Shown: piece after piece, positions 34,712 through 45,973 of the stretch
Layout: every line of letters begins with the position of its first letter
How positions within the stretch are numbered: the first letter of the stretch is position 1
DNA from: Mallotus nudiflorus
Taxonomy: Eukaryota > Streptophyta > Magnoliopsida > Malpighiales > Euphorbiaceae
Length of the DNA: 64,000 bases
Direction of reading: 5' to 3'
Assembly (NCBI GenBank): GCA_947683625.1
Contig: CANTUR010000425.1
Location: 434,001-498,000 of the forward strand
Notes under the pieces: model-generated
What the model saw: the letters and a program-made list of their open reading frames with translations, nothing else
Databases searched by the model: none
Told to the model about the DNA's origin: nothing
Program-made: the position numbers and the translations under genes

Positions 34712-36216
34712 TGTGATTTTATTTTTTTACTAAAAAATTCCTTTTCATTCAATAATTAATTCAAAACTCCTGAAGAATTTTTGAAGAAAAGATTCGAAAG
34801 CTTATCAAGAACGATGAACTACCAATCTAAGGAGCACCCTAAATCATCCATAAGCATATCATCTTTTTCTATTATTTATTTATTTATTTATTTTACACTA
34901 TTATTTTTATTATTATTCTTTCAAATTATTATTATAATTTATTCATTAATTTTATTTTATTTTATATTTTTATGGTGATTATGGACAAAAATGCATGGTG
35001 ATCATGTAGGAGGGATAAATTCATGAGAAGTCTGTGGCAGAACATGGATAAAGCCTCGTAGAGACTTAGTTTCTAGGTGTTTATTTTATTTTTATCATCT
35101 TTATTTTTTTCTTTAGTGTTTTATTTTTATTAATTGTTTTATGAATTAATGTAATAGACCCAATAGTGGGAGTAATAAAATTATGTGTGTGGTTGCATGT
35201 TTATTTTAATCAAATTGGTTAGTAAAATTATGTTTCAATTAGGTAATTATTTAAAATCAATGCAGGAAGTAGACTAATTTAGGTTGCACATTAATAAAAA
35301 TTAGGGTTTTAGTAAGGATGAATTTAATTATTTATTTGATCTTATTTAATTGTTTTTTATGTTTTTATTTATTTTTGGGTTTTATTTATTATTTTTGTGT
35401 GTTTTGGGGCCTTAAGCCCACTTTAGTTCTTTTAGCCCATCTCACTTAATAATTAATTAGGTTTAATTAATTAAAATTTGTTTTTAGGTCCATAATTAAT
35501 TAGATTTGAGGTTAGAAATATCTTTAGGCCCATTTAGTTAATTAGACATAGGTCCACCTAATTTAATTTAATGAATTTAGACTTAGCCCACTTAATTTAA
35601 GCCTTTTTCATAATTTGTAGATTTAAGATCACTATTTAATTAAAACATGTAAAATTAGGCCACTAATTTAAATACCTTCATAACATGTAGAATTAAACCC
35701 ATTTTTAGAATTAAAATACATAGACGAAGGTTCATTTAATTAAAATTAAAAGGAATTAGGTCTCTAGGTTCATTTATACATTAAAACATATAGATTTAAC
35801 TCATTTATTTAAAATCCATGTAGATTAGACTAACTTAGGGATTATGTGATTTCTTGAATGCATTATTTACTTGCATATTTCATAACTAGTTTGCCTTGGA
35901 GTTTATTGTTTTGGGTTTGTATGAAATTACATGTAAATAGAGAATAAGATAGTAATTCATAAAGTAATTCTAAATGAACACAAGACTGAAAGAAGTTGGT
36001 ATTCCGTATCCAGAATCTCCTGGTTGTGGTGCTAGCTTTCTTTTAAGGAATCGAGTACCACCTTTTCGATTTATCCCGGTTATTACCTTGGGTGGTAACT
36101 CCTCATCTCTACATCATATCTTTATGATAGTGGTTAGTGTGTTCTGTAGAGCCTTGAGCTCAAATAGTGTCACGATTGCTAAAATCTTGGATGCGCGCTA
36201 AACCCCGCCATCTACA
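34712..36216 (+). repeat. Tat B LTR2
   Basis: Probable start TGTGATTTT after the polypurine tract. From 34800 to 36216 it is collinear with the 5' LTR. It ends CTACA before a second primer-site copy. The 75-codon frame at 35974-36201 matches that of the first LTR. Confidence 0.75.
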
Positions 36217-36833
36217 GTGGTGACTCCACTAGGGATAAGAGATACTGATTCTACTTGTGCTCTTTAGAATTATTTTATTAATTATTATTTTATTCTTGTA
36301 TTCATTCTGCATGGCCCTATATACCGATGGTGTTCATTTATGATTCCATGATTCCACTAGCTTCATGGGGTTATAGATTAGCTAACCATCACTTTTAGCC
36401 TTAACTTGATCCAAGAGAGATTACCAGGCTCATCTGACAAGAGCTTGTAACCCTAGTCCTTAAGGGGGGTAGTCTTCTCTCAAGTTTGCAAAGGATGCTG
36501 GGCCCCCCTAATCTTTGCCTGTAACTCAAAGTCTATAATGGAGAGCATCTTGCTAAGGGAACCTTGACCTTTTTACCGGACCCTAACCACATATAATGGC
36601 TTAGTTATTTCCCATAGGATCTACCCAAATTGCTTATGAATGTTGCCATGAGGTATTTCTATCTGTAAAGGCCCAAGCCCATACTTTAGAAACCCGTTTA
36701 GGTTAATAAAGATTGGGCTAATCTTCCACACCATGTCTTTGTGACAGTGGTTAGTGTGTTCTCTAGAGCCCTGAGTTTAAACAGTGTTACGGTTGCTAAA
36801 ATCTTGAACACGTGCTAAACTCTACCGTCTACA
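36217..36833 (+). repeat. Second 5' internal stub and third LTR end of Tat B
   Basis: 36218-36730 repeats 20453-20970 (primer site and leader). At 36731 it jumps to the last 103 bp of the LTR (CCATGTCTTTGTGACAGTGG to CTACA, 36833). The junction has a short shared CACC/CTCC. Tat A gag follows directly. Confidence 0.8.
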
Positions 36834-37885
36834 GTTATTCTCAATCAGTTTTCCAAAACTTTGGAGAGGGGTCTTCCTAAATTAGAAAACCTTCAGGATT
36901 TTCTAACTGTGCTAATCTGTATATTACTACTTGCCCCAACTTTGCTACCAGATCCAAACCCTTCTCTGTTCGTAGATCTTCCACTGAAGAACCTCTTTTC
37001 TTGTGCAAGGTCTTATTCTTTCTATACTCCAAACCTATACAACACCTTAAAGTTTTGAATCCCTAAATCCCTTAACTTCTTGGAAAGAGGAAGCACACAT
37101 GCTTCCATAGCTATTACCAGTTGATCAGATTCTGCAGGTTGTTACTTCATTTATGCTAATTTTGCTCTCCACCTAATCAAATAATCCACAAAGGCTTCAT
37201 TAAACTTTTGCTTCACATTCTGCAAGTCTCTCAAAGAAGCCTCCATCTGAATGTTGAGACTATATTGCTTGATGAGTGTAGCACATAATTCCTCCCAATC
37301 AGCCTGAACACGAGATTCTACAGCATAATACCATATGATGGGTGCTCCTTCCAGAGATAGAGGAAATTATTTCACAATCTATGCTTTAGTCAATTCAGTT
37401 GTCTTCATATGGTTCACATACTAATTTAAATAGAGGTAGGGATCCTATGTGCTAGTAAACTTCTTTATGTCAAGGAATTTGAACCTTCGCAGTAAAGGAT
37501 CATCATCCTTATCCAAGCTCAGCTCAGAATAGCTTATTGGGGCATTGATCCCTTTTTCCTTCATGATCAACTGCATTTGAGTCATAGACTTGACAAGGTC
37601 TTTAGCCCAGTCTGGCTTTTCTGCATTTCCCGGGGCATCTTCTTTCTAACAGATAACAGGTTCTGCCAATATTTTTTGGTGATTATCCTCTACCTCTTGC
37701 CTTTTAGGATCCTCGACATCTAAATCAAATGGTTGAGGTTGAGGTGCTAATGGCTAAGGTGCTAGTGGTTCCCTTCTAGTTGTACCCATCATTTCCCCCA
37801 TAATTTCTCTCATAATCATCTTGGTTTGCTCAGCCATTTCAGCTTTCAACTGTTCCTTAAAGGCTTCAGCATCAAATTCTGCCAT
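36834..37885 (-). pseudogene. Tat A gag, N-terminal two thirds
   Basis: ATG at 37885 (MAEFDAEAFKEQLKAEMAEQ). A Pro-rich spacer follows, then KFLDIKKFTST, LSLEGAPIIWYYAVES, VQADWEELCATLIKQY, MEASLRDLQNVKQKFNEAF and LVIAMEACVLPLSKKLRDLG. It is cut at 36834 by the Tat B LTR end, so the zinc finger is absent. Several stops sit at W/Q positions. Confidence 0.8.
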
Positions 37886-38731
37886 CTTAGTCTCTATAAG
37901 GATTCTAACCAGGCAGCTAATGTCAGATTGCTTCCAACTGGCAGATTGTTATGGATCTATATCTACAATCATTAAGGGTTAAAAACATGCATGACATGTA
38001 TGCATGAAATGCAAGCCTATAGGTAAAAAGGAAAAAACATATATGCACATATCAAAGGACAAAAGGCTCATAAACAGTATCTTCACCCTTATTTCTTCCA
38101 CACACGTGTTCAATGGTGAGTTTCTTATCCTAGGATTTTTGTTTTGGGTTTTGATTATTAACGAAGGATAATAAAATCGACGGATGCAAGATAACTCTCA
38201 AGATGATACAAATAAGTGGTAATTTCTCAAAATAATTTCAAAGTCCATTTTAACAAGCAAAAAATGATATCAAAGGCCCACCTTGTCAAGATCCCTTTTG
38301 AAATGGGCTAACAATAGGTATAAGAGGCCCATCTTGTCAAGGTTTATTTATAATGGGCTTAGGCCTTATTTAAAGGATTACCAATGGCATAAAACACATG
38401 CATTTAGAAAAAATTCTAGTGGAAATTGCTAGGTCATTACATGAGCTGAGTTTTGGGTCATAAGCTTTGGCTCCCACAGCTATATACATCCATTATGTCT
38501 CCCCACTCAAGGGTCTATACGACGTAGATAGGTACGTGCTATAAGTGACAATAATCAAATACTTCACTACTAGGTTTGAGTGAAACATAGGCAGCAAAGT
38601 AGAGATTATTACCGATTTTTGGGACTTGGAGTGCATTGTGTGAAAACGTGTAGTGAATGAAAAATTTATGAAGGAAATAAAGAAATAATCAAAAATGATA
38701 AATTATAAAACACTTGGAATAAGTTTTTCTA
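37886..38731 (-). other. Tat A 5' untranslated internal region
   Basis: No gene seen. Two copies of GGCCCA[C/T]CTTGTCAAG (38277 and 38329, plus strand) lie 52 bp apart. Confidence 0.5.
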
Positions 38732-38749
38732 TCCTTAGTGGAGTCGCCA
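38732..38749 (-). other. Tat A primer-binding site
   Basis: TGGCGACTCCACTAAGGA on the minus strand, directly after the 5' LTR. It is the same class as the Tat B site. Confidence 0.75.
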
Positions 38750-40667
38750 CTGAAGGCAGCAATTTTAATTGCACGCTCAAGTGTTGGCGACCACGGCATT
38801 ATGCGAGCTCAAGGTTCACTAGGAAATACATAATCGACTTAGGGCCTAAAATGGAGATGGAGTCGCCACTCGGATAAAAGTTGAGACACACTGTACAACA
38901 ACTTAATTCCATGGAGGTTCCTAGAATCGTCATCAGAGATCAAATTCAGAAACTGGGTATAGGCTTTTAAAATGCCTACCCAACCTTGTGGTTGGCCTTC
39001 GTGTGTCTTCCATATTTTATTACCTTTGATCATTAAATTATTTCCTTATTAACATGCTAATCGTGATTGGTTTCCAATTTTATATTTTATTCCAAGTCTG
39101 CACATTAATCCCATTTCATGCTTATGCCCTGACATTTAATCACAAATAAAAAAAATAACATATAAAAAAATAATAATAATTTACAACCATTCATTCCAAA
39201 TAAAAGGGGAGAGGGATTAAGGATTACAATTTTTGGTGTAAATAAATGAAAAATTACTGAAAATAAACCATACATAAACCAAAAAATAAACCGAAATAAA
39301 CTAATTAATTATAAAAACCAAAACTCTCAAAAACTAATTAATACAGTAATCATCTAATGATTAAAATTACTAAATAATTCCTGCAACAAATACTAGTTAG
39401 CCCTATCTCACAAACAACAACAATATCTACAAATCATATACAAATAATATTCACGAAATAAAATAAAAATAAATTCATAAAATAGTATACAAAATAACAC
39501 AATAGTATAACATTAAAAATAATACCAAATAATGCAATAATCATGCATAAAATCAGGAGATATAATAAATTAAACATGAAAATTATGCCAAATATACAAG
39601 ATAAGAATTGAAAATTGAGGTAGAAACATGCAAAATTCTGGTCAATGGGCGACGCCTTTATAAAGAGACATTGCCTCCTCAACAGAGGCAGGAACAATCT
39701 ATATTTCTTAAATCCTAAGAAACTTAATGATCATACAAATAAATGAGAAACAAATGCAAATATACAAATATCAACAATCGATATTCAGTGTTTCATGCAA
39801 TCATGCTTTCTCATAACCTTAAATAAGTAATATAGCTCAAGAAAATATACAAAATAGCAACAAATCAAAGCTTTTAATGAAGATAAAGAACTTAAAGCTC
39901 AAAAATAGGGAGACTCACTGACTTGGACGAGCTTTGAATGGTGGGAGATTCCTAACTAAGCCCTCAGAGTTTGGTTAATAGGTTAATGGCTTTGAATGCA
40001 AGGAGATTCCTTCCTCTTCTCAAGAGAGTCCAATCCTCTAAGCTTCCAAGTCTCTTCCTTTTTATTCTTCTTCCTTTCTTCTTTCTTTCTCTCTTCTTTT
40101 TTCTTTTTCTTTTTCTTCCCCTCCTTATCTTTTTTTAAACCCTTTTTCTAGGTTACCAACCCCCCTTTCTCATGCCCCCATATGCTCCTTTAAAGCCTTT
40201 TACCCTCTCCCCTTTTTCAATTTTCCAAAAACCCATTCTCACCCTCTCCCCTTGCATTTTTTCATTCTCTAGGCTCTTTCCCTTGCTTTTTTCTTTCTTT
40301 TTACGTCAAAAATGACCAACTCTTCAGTAGGTGAGCCTCCAACCACTACCATTAATGGCATTTAATATTATAGAAAGTGGGTGTGAAGAGGTGTTGCCTC
40401 TTCAATAAGGTGTTGCCTCACTGATGCCTAGGGTGAAGAGGCGACGCCTCTTCGTTAAGGTAATTGCCTCTTTACCTGGGCCAGGTCAGGGCTTTTTGCG
40501 CTTAAAAGGGATGGGCTTGGGCTTGGCTCAGTGTTTTGGGCTTGGCTTAGTGTTTTAGGCTTTCCGAGTCAATTTTAGAGAAGTCTCAAACTCCCCTTGC
40601 ATTCAAAACTTGAACTTTCTCATCGTCGAACTTTTGTTGCAGGCCGATCAAATTGACAATGTCCATA
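38750..40667 (-). repeat. Tat A 5' LTR (about 1.92 kb)
   Basis: Collinear with 1968-3832. On the minus strand it begins TATGGACATTGTC, where the other copy has TGCGGACACT, so the usual TG has become TA. It contains GAAGAGGCGACGCCTCTTC at 40435-40453, with further GAGGTGTTGCCTC copies at 40387-40430. The target duplication ACTTT follows at 40668. Confidence 0.85.
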
Positions 40668-42420
40668 ACTTTATATAACGATTTTTGTTTCCATTTTATA
40701 AACACGTTAACACCCATCTACGTGGCAAATGAAGTCCACTTACGTTAAGAGTGTATTTGAATCCCTAAAAACATAAATGGTTCATCTACAATTAGGTCAA
40801 AACATCAATGGGATATTTACACATTTTCCTTTAAAACTCTTATAACTGCTTAATATTAATAACATTAAATATAAAAAATGTTATGTTTCTTTTGAGAGAA
40901 AAAAAAAAGATATTTAAAGAAGTGATAAATGGGTCTCATAAAATAATTTTGGACATGATAATATTTAAAATGGATCCCCCTCTCTCTTCTTCTTATCATA
41001 AAAAAATTGTCCATCTACGTTATGGGTATGATCCATATTTAAAAATTTATGTTGGAAAATTAGACAATTTTCTCTTTAACTTCTTGGTTATATTTGAAAT
41101 GAATAAAAAAGAATATTTCTTATTAAATTCATAAAGCTAATATCGTCTTTTGTTGATTTAAATTATTGCTCCTTGAAATCTTACTTAGTATATATCATCA
41201 AAGTTGAGGAATATTTTTTAAATCAAAGAATTTACACTGGCACAAATTTATGAATATCTAAATTTTCATATATTTGAAAAAACATGTAATATTTAATATT
41301 TTCGATATCTAATAATTATAAATTGTATACCCAAAAAGCACAATCCCATAATCAACTGCTTCCTAGTCTGATGGTCTATAGGTCTATTAAGCAAAATAAA
41401 AATCCCTAATTAAATTGGCTCACTTGGAGAAGGCACCGGCACCCAAGGCATTAAATTAGTCTTTTGGATCTTCTTTGCCATACCCCATGTGTCTTCCTTC
41501 ATCTGTTCTCATATCCCTATCGTTCACGCTCTTATTGAGTGGCTCTCCACATTCGCATGGGCTGCTAACATCTGGGTATGAGCCACAAACATTCTCTAAA
41601 AGGGTCTCGTTTACCACCTTAAAGAGCATCTTCAAATCTAGACTCACTCACTTCCTTTGCCATTGGATCGAGTTCTATATTTAATATGATATAACTATTT
41701 AACCATAAATAAAAATATAAAAAGTTGAAATTTAACTAAAAATTAATTTTCATAAAGTAAATAGAATAACCATAACGGTTTATTGATACAAACTTAAAAA
41801 AAAAACAAATACTCATAGATATTCTATAAATAAATGCTAATTATCATATTTTTCTCATAATAGGATTCTAACCTTATATATAATTTTATTTTTAAACCAT
41901 TTATAATTAATTTGATTTCGAGTTTGTGTGTAGTATTGATATTTTTGTCTAAAATTAAATATTTAAAAGTCATACGATTAATGTGTCCTTTCTCTATCTT
42001 TCTCATGATAAAAAAAATATCCAAAATTATTTTCTAGGACCCATTTATCAATCCTTTAAAGATATAAAAAAATTTTATTTTTCTTTCAAAAGAAATATAA
42101 TATTTTTTGTATTTGATGTTATTAATATTAAGTAGCTATAAAAATTTTAGGAGAAAAAGTGCAAATACCTCCTTAATATTTTGACCTAATCGCAGATAAA
42201 TCATTAATGTTTTTAGGGGTTTAAACGAAAGTGGGCCTTATTTGCCACGTAGATGGGTGTTAACGTGTTTATAAAATGGAAACGGAAATTGTTATATAGG
42301 GTGTTTATATGGTCCAATTTTATAACGTTAAGGGTAGATTTGAACTCCTCAAAATATTAATGGTTCATATGTGATTAAGTTAAAACATTAATGAGATATT
42401 TGCACCTTCTTCTTAAAAAA
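40668..42420. mobile_element. Compound inverted-repeat (foldback) element with MITE-like ends
   Basis: 40668-40845 is the right half of the palindromic repeat whose left half lies at 1858-1967. 40846 to about 40990 is an inverted copy of about 41995-42150 (for example CTTAATATTAATAACAT versus ATGTTATTAATATTAAG). 42150-42420 is another copy of the self-complementary repeat, GTGCAAATA... to ...TATTTGCAC. The whole reads as repeat, arm, loop, arm, repeat. The loop (about 41000-41990) includes a less AT-rich stretch (41400-41670) with a minus-strand frame containing MLFKVVNETLLENVCGSYPD, possibly a captured gene piece that was not recognised. Confidence 0.6.
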
Positions 42421-42944
42421 AACATAAAATATATTTTTAAGAACATGTTGTTCATTACTTGTCATTACAAAAAAAACCAACGATTGTTGAAATAAACTAC
42501 CATGATGATTGGTTAAACTTATTCGAAGTTTTTAAATTAGTGATTTAAATTAATTTAAAATCATAATTATTCAAAAATAAAAATAATTATCTAATATTAA
42601 AAGTAAGTATAAAAATTAACTTGAACAAACTCCTATCATAATGAGCTCATTTGTGCTTTAAATTTAAAATTTTACAATTCTAAGGTTGTTTGTTACATTG
42701 AGCCAATTGTTCTACTTACATTGGTTGGATTTTTCAAATACAAATAAATTTAACAAAATTTAAATTGTTTAAAGAAATAAAAGAAAAGTGTTCTAAATCT
42801 CTAAATACAAATAAATTTTAAAAAAATAATTTAAAAGGAAATTATTGAATGTGAAACCTCCAATTCCCTATGATCAAGACCCTAAACATCCAGCTGCATT
42901 TGTATGGTTAGAGCCAAATTTGTGTCCTTGCTTTGGTGAGGTAT
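42421..42944. other. AT-rich spacer
   Basis: No gene or clear repeat seen. The last bases (GGTAT, 42940-42944) are the probable target duplication of the Athila-type element. Confidence 0.5.
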
Positions 42945-44253
42945 TGTTGCATTCAAAATCCGCAAACGCATGGATCGTGATTGCAGTATAAAGAGTTATC
43001 ATTCCTAAGAGAATTGGATATTAAATACCAATATTCCTACTTATTATCTTAGCTAGTAAATCAAATAAAAGTGATTAAACAAACAAAATATAAAGCAAAG
43101 CAAATTAAACTAAGATAAAATCAAATAATTAAAATATAGAGCTTAGGTTTAGTTTCACTCTTCCAATCAGATCATGAGCTTTTAAATAAATCAAACAATG
43201 ATTTTAGTTAAGGGTAATTGTTCTTAAAATACCTAAATATTCTCTCGAGTTCAATTTAGCATGCTAAAATTAAAGTTTAACCTACTCTCGTGATTAATAA
43301 ATAATCTTAATTCATTAACCTTCTTAACAATTATTTTACCCTTGAAGAGCTCACCTATGAGGTAGAGTGATCTAAATCCTATGAGTCTTAAATTGATAAA
43401 TTATCCTAACTCTCATTGGTTAATTTACCCATAAACATGCAAATAAGCTAGCCAAGAATGAAAACATATATTAAGTGTAACTCATAGAATTAACTAAAAA
43501 TCAAATTAATAAAATTTGTGTTCAATCACATCATAGAATAACTAGTTCTAACCTAAACCCTAAAAAGAGTTTAGCTATATATAGTTATGGCGAAGAACAC
43601 AAACATAATTAAAAAAATAAAAGATGAAAAAGAAGAAGAAAATATAAATAAATCTCTTGAATCTTGCAACTCCTTTTCAATCTTCAGCTTCAAGGATTGC
43701 TCCTCGAATGTAAAATCAATCCCCTAGTACACCTTTTAGCATCCCCTTTTATAGAAAAGCACTTGATAGAAAACTTGATTGCCCTTGAATTCTTTTTCCT
43801 TTTTGAGTAGGAAAATCTTCTTTTTCTTTAATGTGGCATCAACATGGTTGTACAGAAGTGTTGTCACATTACAACTCTTCGACACAGCTTCAACACCATT
43901 TCAGCATAAGCGTGCTTCACTTTGAATCAAGATTTTAGGTCCTTGCATGGTTTCAACACAATTTCAACAAAGGAACAACACTGGATGCACACCCCTATGC
44001 TCAAGCCCTATCATCTAATCATTTGACTTTTTGGAATTCTTTGCTAAACTCCTACAAAAATAAAAACATCAATTAGGCTCTTAAACAAAACTCCTTATTT
44101 GACTAGAATTAAACCAAAAATAATAAAATCCTAAATAAGACTCTAAAATAAAAATATTTCATAATTAACCTAAAATTTACCTAATTAACATTATTTATTA
44201 TTTCAAAAGTCATTAAAATTCAACTCAGAAATATTTAAATATTGCACAAATCA
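42945..44253 (-). repeat. Athila-type 3' LTR
   Basis: TGTTGCATTC to ACAAATCA on the plus strand, collinear with 48332-49629. The polypurine tract TAAGTGTGGGGAAATT (minus strand, 44269-44254) abuts it. Confidence 0.85.
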
Positions 44254-45973
44254 AATTTCCCCACACTTAAGCTTTGCTTGTCCTCAAGCAAAAATCAAAT
44301 TTTAAATTTTAAAGATCAACTCAATTATAACTAAAGACTTATAGCTTGTAAGACATGCAAACCAATAACACTGAGATTAAAACTTGTTTAGTAAAAAAGA
44401 TAATAAAAAAAATACATCATTTATGAACAATTTACTAATCACAACCTAAGCACTTAACTCTTTGAAATCCAATGAACATGACTTTAGAAAAGAAACATTA
44501 AGATCTATAACTCAGCTTTGGTTATGAATGTGTTTTATACTCTATCTCACCATTTTTAATTCTCTCTAATCAAATCTTCTCACTCTTAATTATCCCCCGT
44601 TGTTCCCATAATACTAAGCGTGAATACCGCCAAGTGGGTCATTTGAATATTTTTACTTTAATTAAAGCATCGAAGTAGATTTAGAGCATATAAAAATGAA
44701 AATTTAAGTACTGCTCTTACTTAAGAAAAGAGAGATTTTTTTTAGAATAACAAACCAAAATGCAGTCTCTCTCAACTCATAATCAATCTCCAAGTTCATG
44801 CTTAATAAAAATTAAAATTTTCATACATATTGACCATGTACAACCATCTTAAATAATAAATCATTCAATAATTTGATAATTTAATCAAAATGAAAGCTTA
44901 GACACCATTTTTCTCTAGTTGTAATTGACCATCAATTTTGCATAAAACAAGACTATAAAAATTTAAAGGACAAGCTAAACAAAAGCGTGGAGAAATCGAG
45001 TTGAAAATTAATAAATTAGTAATATAATTTTTTTATTTTATTTTTAGAATTAGAAAGATATGGAATAATAATAATAATAATTATATATATATAATATATA
45101 AATAATGAAAACATATACAAGAAAACAAATGCAAAATGATACCTTCCCCCACACTATCCATATCATTGTCCTCAATGATGAAAGCACATGCATTAACAAA
45201 AATAAAAGAAACAAAAATATGAAAATAAATAAATAAAAAGAAAGGAAAAATAAAAAAATACTACCCTGAAAGTTGATGCTTGGTAGGCTATGTTGATGTG
45301 GTGTTGAAGGTGTGTCAATGTGATATCGAAGATGTGTTGGCTTTGGCCAAAAATGGGCAAATGCAAGCACATTACCATGTTAAAGTGGTGTGCAAACTAT
45401 GTCAAACTAAGGAACTCGTGACATGACCATGTGAATATGGTGTTGAAGGTGTGCCACGGCCATGTGCAAGTCGTGCTAATCCCATGTGCAGCTACCAAAA
45501 CTTCATTCCTTATCTTTTAATTCCCTTTCTCTATGCATGATTTTCCTAATTAAAAATTAATAAAAACTAATGAAAATTAAGGTAAAATGAAGCATAAGAA
45601 TTGAAAGAAAAATAAATAAAATTAAAAAAAGTAAGAAAAATATTGAGTTGCCTCCCAAGAGTGCTAATTTAAGGTCATTAACTTGACCCTAATGTTGGAT
45701 CTTCACTTAAGAAGGATGGGTCAAAGAATAATCCTCCCCTACTTGAGCTCGCTGATTTGACACTTAAAAAAAAGATGAGAAATTCTTAAAATTTACATAT
45801 TTCATAGCTCTTTTAATTCACCATTATTTTTTATCTTTCTCCAAAGATCCCTTTTTCTTTTTAACTTTCTTGGTTGCTTTCACCTCTTTGGTATCAAAAA
45901 TGGGGCATGTTTTAAGTTGTTATTTAGGAACTTATGGAAGAACATCTTTAGCATAAACATCAATCACATTTAC
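44254..45973 (-). other. Athila-type 3' internal region without pol
   Basis: Begins (minus strand) after the protease with a GGGAGGCAACTC-type motif at about 45650, known from the end of Athila coding regions. A second polypurine-like copy lies at 45144-45157 (plus CCTTCCCCCACACT). The remainder is AT-rich; frames at 45050-45378 are low-complexity. Confidence 0.6.

Larger units (their letters stand above)
19005..36833 (+). mobile_element. Tat B: Ty3/gypsy Tat-lineage element with three LTR copies, nested in Tat A
   Basis: Plus strand: 5' LTR 19005-20452 (its first bases lost), primer site 20453-20470, gag, protease, RT, RNase H, second RNase H, integrase, two minus-strand genes, a hairpin tandem array, a polypurine tract and LTR2 to 36216. 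After LTR2 come a second primer site and about 510 bp of 5' internal sequence, and then the last 103 bp of a third LTR, ending at 36833 next to Tat A gag. The pattern is that of an LTR-internal-LTR-internal-LTR array that has lost most of its second unit. Confidence 0.8.
1968..40667 (-). mobile_element. Tat A: large Ty3/gypsy Tat-lineage LTR retrotransposon, interrupted by nested elements
   Basis: The outer element reads on the minus strand: 5' LTR 38750-40667, primer site 38732-38749, gag 37885-36834, then foreign DNA from 36833 down to 12082. The 3' half of pol follows (12081-9588), then two plus-strand (antisense) genes, a tandem-repeat 3' UTR and the 3' LTR 1968-3832. Assignment to the Tat lineage rests on the second, archaeal-type RNase H between RNase H and integrase, the VDALATLAS motif, and the antisense genes after pol, a layout known for Tat elements. 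The zinc-finger part of gag, the protease and most of RT are missing at the nested-insertion borders. Confidence 0.85.

Noticed and set aside
41456..41684. Known gene captured in the foldback element
   Set aside because: MLFKVVNETLLENV faintly recalls C-terminal domains of large plant proteins, but the match is too short to name.
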